64,000 nt of DNA, taken from the NCBI GenBank assembly GCA_031261505.1, contig JAISJN010000012.1, positions 62,001 to 126,000 of the forward strand. Direction: 5' to 3'. Of the stretch, positions 63,228 to 64,000 are shown piece after piece. The stretch's first letter is position 1. Every line of letters begins with the position of its first letter. A program made the position numbers and the translations under genes. The stretch comes from Clostridioides sp. (lineage in GTDB: Bacteria > Bacillota > Clostridia > Peptostreptococcales > Peptostreptococcaceae). The notes beneath the pieces are model-generated. The model did not search any database and had not been told where the DNA came from. It saw only the letters and a program-made list of their open reading frames with translations.

Positions 63228-64000
63228 CTATTTCAAAATATTTACTATCTGGGTAAAGGCGGTTTCATTTCCGTTCCCTCCAACCTGTGTTACTGTTGCG
63301 AATATCTTGCTTTTTACCACGCTTGTCTGAGTTTCGCTCAATCTACTACCCACTATCATGACTGGTGATTCTTTGCTACTAGCTAGCACTCCTAGCGACA
63401 GTGAATCTATCAATTCATCTTCTTTTTTACTTCCATCCTTTGCTACGTATATATTATCTAAATACTTGTTTTTGTAGAATCTATCTATCACCTTTGCGTT
63501 TGTCTCATTTCTATCACTTCCGTATATTCTTTCCCCTATAGACATTGACAATACATCGTCGCTGTATTGGGTATCTCCACCTACGATGTACACCTTAGAA
63601 ATTTTGTTTTTATTGATATAATCCTTGATTATGTCCACCTCATCTGTCTCTCTTGTAAGTATTATCGGTATTCCCATCTGTGCTGATACTCCTCCTATAC
63701 TCACTGCATCTGCTAATCCACTTTCTCCGTTTACTATTGCTACCTCTTTGAAGTATCTATTTTCATTTAACTTATCTGATATTTTATACGCTGTTTCAAA
63801 TCTATTCGAACCAGCGATTCGCTCCACCTTGTATCCTCTTGATTTCAGAGATTCTTCTTGAAATTTGCTTATTGAGTTCTCTCCACCCACTAGAATTATT
63901 TTTTTTGATTTCAATCTTTCCATTTCTTTTTCTGTTGTCCTGTGAAGTAGATCCTTTTCTGTAAGCAATATCGGTGCATTTAGCAATTTTGCTAATGGTG
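63228..64000 (-). CDS. cell wall binding repeat 2 (CWB2) surface protein, C-terminal part (N-terminus outside window)
   Basis: The frame stays open to the window edge (PLAKLLNAPILLTEKD). Two to three CWB2 (PF04122) units are visible: IILVGGENSISKFQEESL...VERIAGSNRFETAYKIS, VAIVNGESGLADAVSIGG, VYIVGGDTQYSDDVLS, ERIYGSDRNETNAKVIDRF and a final VGSRLSETQTSVV...VTQVGGNG. In C. difficile three such repeats anchor Cwp proteins to the secondary cell-wall polymer PSII. The functional module and signal peptide would be upstream of the window. Confidence 0.9.
   Translation of the reverse strand, partial: PLAKLLNAPILLTEKDLLHRTTEKEMERLKSKKIILVGGENSISKFQEESLKSRGYKVERIAGSNRFETAYKISDKLNENRYFKEVAIVNGESGLADAVSIGGVSAQMGIPIILTRETDEVDIIKDYINKNKISKVYIVGGDTQYSDDVLSMSIGERIYGSDRNETNAKVIDRFYKNKYLDNIYVAKDGSKKEDELIDSLSLGVLASSKESPVMIVGSRLSETQTSVVKSKIFATVTQVGGNGNETAFTQIVNILK

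Overview
The window reads as the chromosome of an anaerobic, spore-forming, amino-acid-fermenting Firmicute, most likely Peptostreptococcaceae. Lineage evidence: a complete D-proline reductase (Stickland) locus with two selenoproteins, an alpha/beta small acid-soluble spore protein, a Spo0E-like protein, a cell-wall-binding-repeat-2 (CWB2) surface protein as in Clostridioides difficile, a T-box leader on valS and low-to-moderate GC. From memory the gene order resembles C. difficile in several blocks (serine dehydratase/dap, cdsB, prd, ssp/folC/valS, pil, lon), but I cannot name the species.

Layout. 1-2.1 kb: the N-terminal part of a YVTN beta-propeller protein and a single-chain Fe-S L-serine dehydratase. 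2.5-7.1 kb: a plus-strand lysine/diaminopimelate operon, asd-dapA-dapB-dapH-dapB2, with two DapB paralogues and folded intercistronic segments. 7.2-12.1 kb: an ornithine cyclodeaminase-family enzyme, L-cysteine desulfidase (cdsB) behind a clear sigma-54 promoter, and the sigma-54 activator next to it (CdsR-like). 12.1-13.1 kb: a 46-residue membrane protein and a tandem-OB SSB-like protein. 13.4-23.7 kb: the proline reductase locus, transcribed leftward as prdR, then prdC-prdA-orf-prdB-prdD-prdE-prdF-TauE permease. A sigma-54 promoter precedes prdC. prdC and prdB each contain an in-frame UGA read as selenocysteine, so naive ORF calling truncates PrdC and splits PrdB.

24-33 kb: two sporulation-related genes, DUF4364, a second YVTN propeller, TSCPD protein, folC, a LytTR response regulator lacking any ordinary start codon, a decayed ABC-2 permease, and valS under T-box control. 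33.6-39.3 kb: peptidoglycan deacetylase, FUSC-type protein and the pstSCAB phosphate operon. 39.6-46.5 kb: pepF, DegV, MgtC and a Fur-regulated feoA-feoB pair in which FeoB carries a fused Cys-rich tail. 46.7-51.2 kb: Gx transporter, Spo0E-like, proC, HtrA and pgi. 51.2-56.9 kb: three poorly known proteins (a His/Cys-repeat protein, an orphan and a SEC-C plus HTH protein) and a minimal type IV pilus set (DUF881-pilB-pilC-pilin). 57-64 kb: a two-P-loop ATPase, ysxC, lon, a split chromate-type transporter pair, and the CWB2 domain of a surface protein cut by the window end.

Throughout, intergenic gaps carry a dispersed, about 95-nt, two-hairpin repeat ending in TTCTCAAGTTA, all copies in the same orientation. 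This resembles the ends of IS200/IS605-type elements and is the most unusual large-scale structure here. Metabolically the window is coherent: ornithine and pyrroline-5-carboxylate lead to proline, proline is racemised (PrdF) and reduced (PrdA/PrdB with PrdC electron delivery), and serine and cysteine are deaminated or desulfurated to pyruvate, with sigma-54 activators governing two of these routes.
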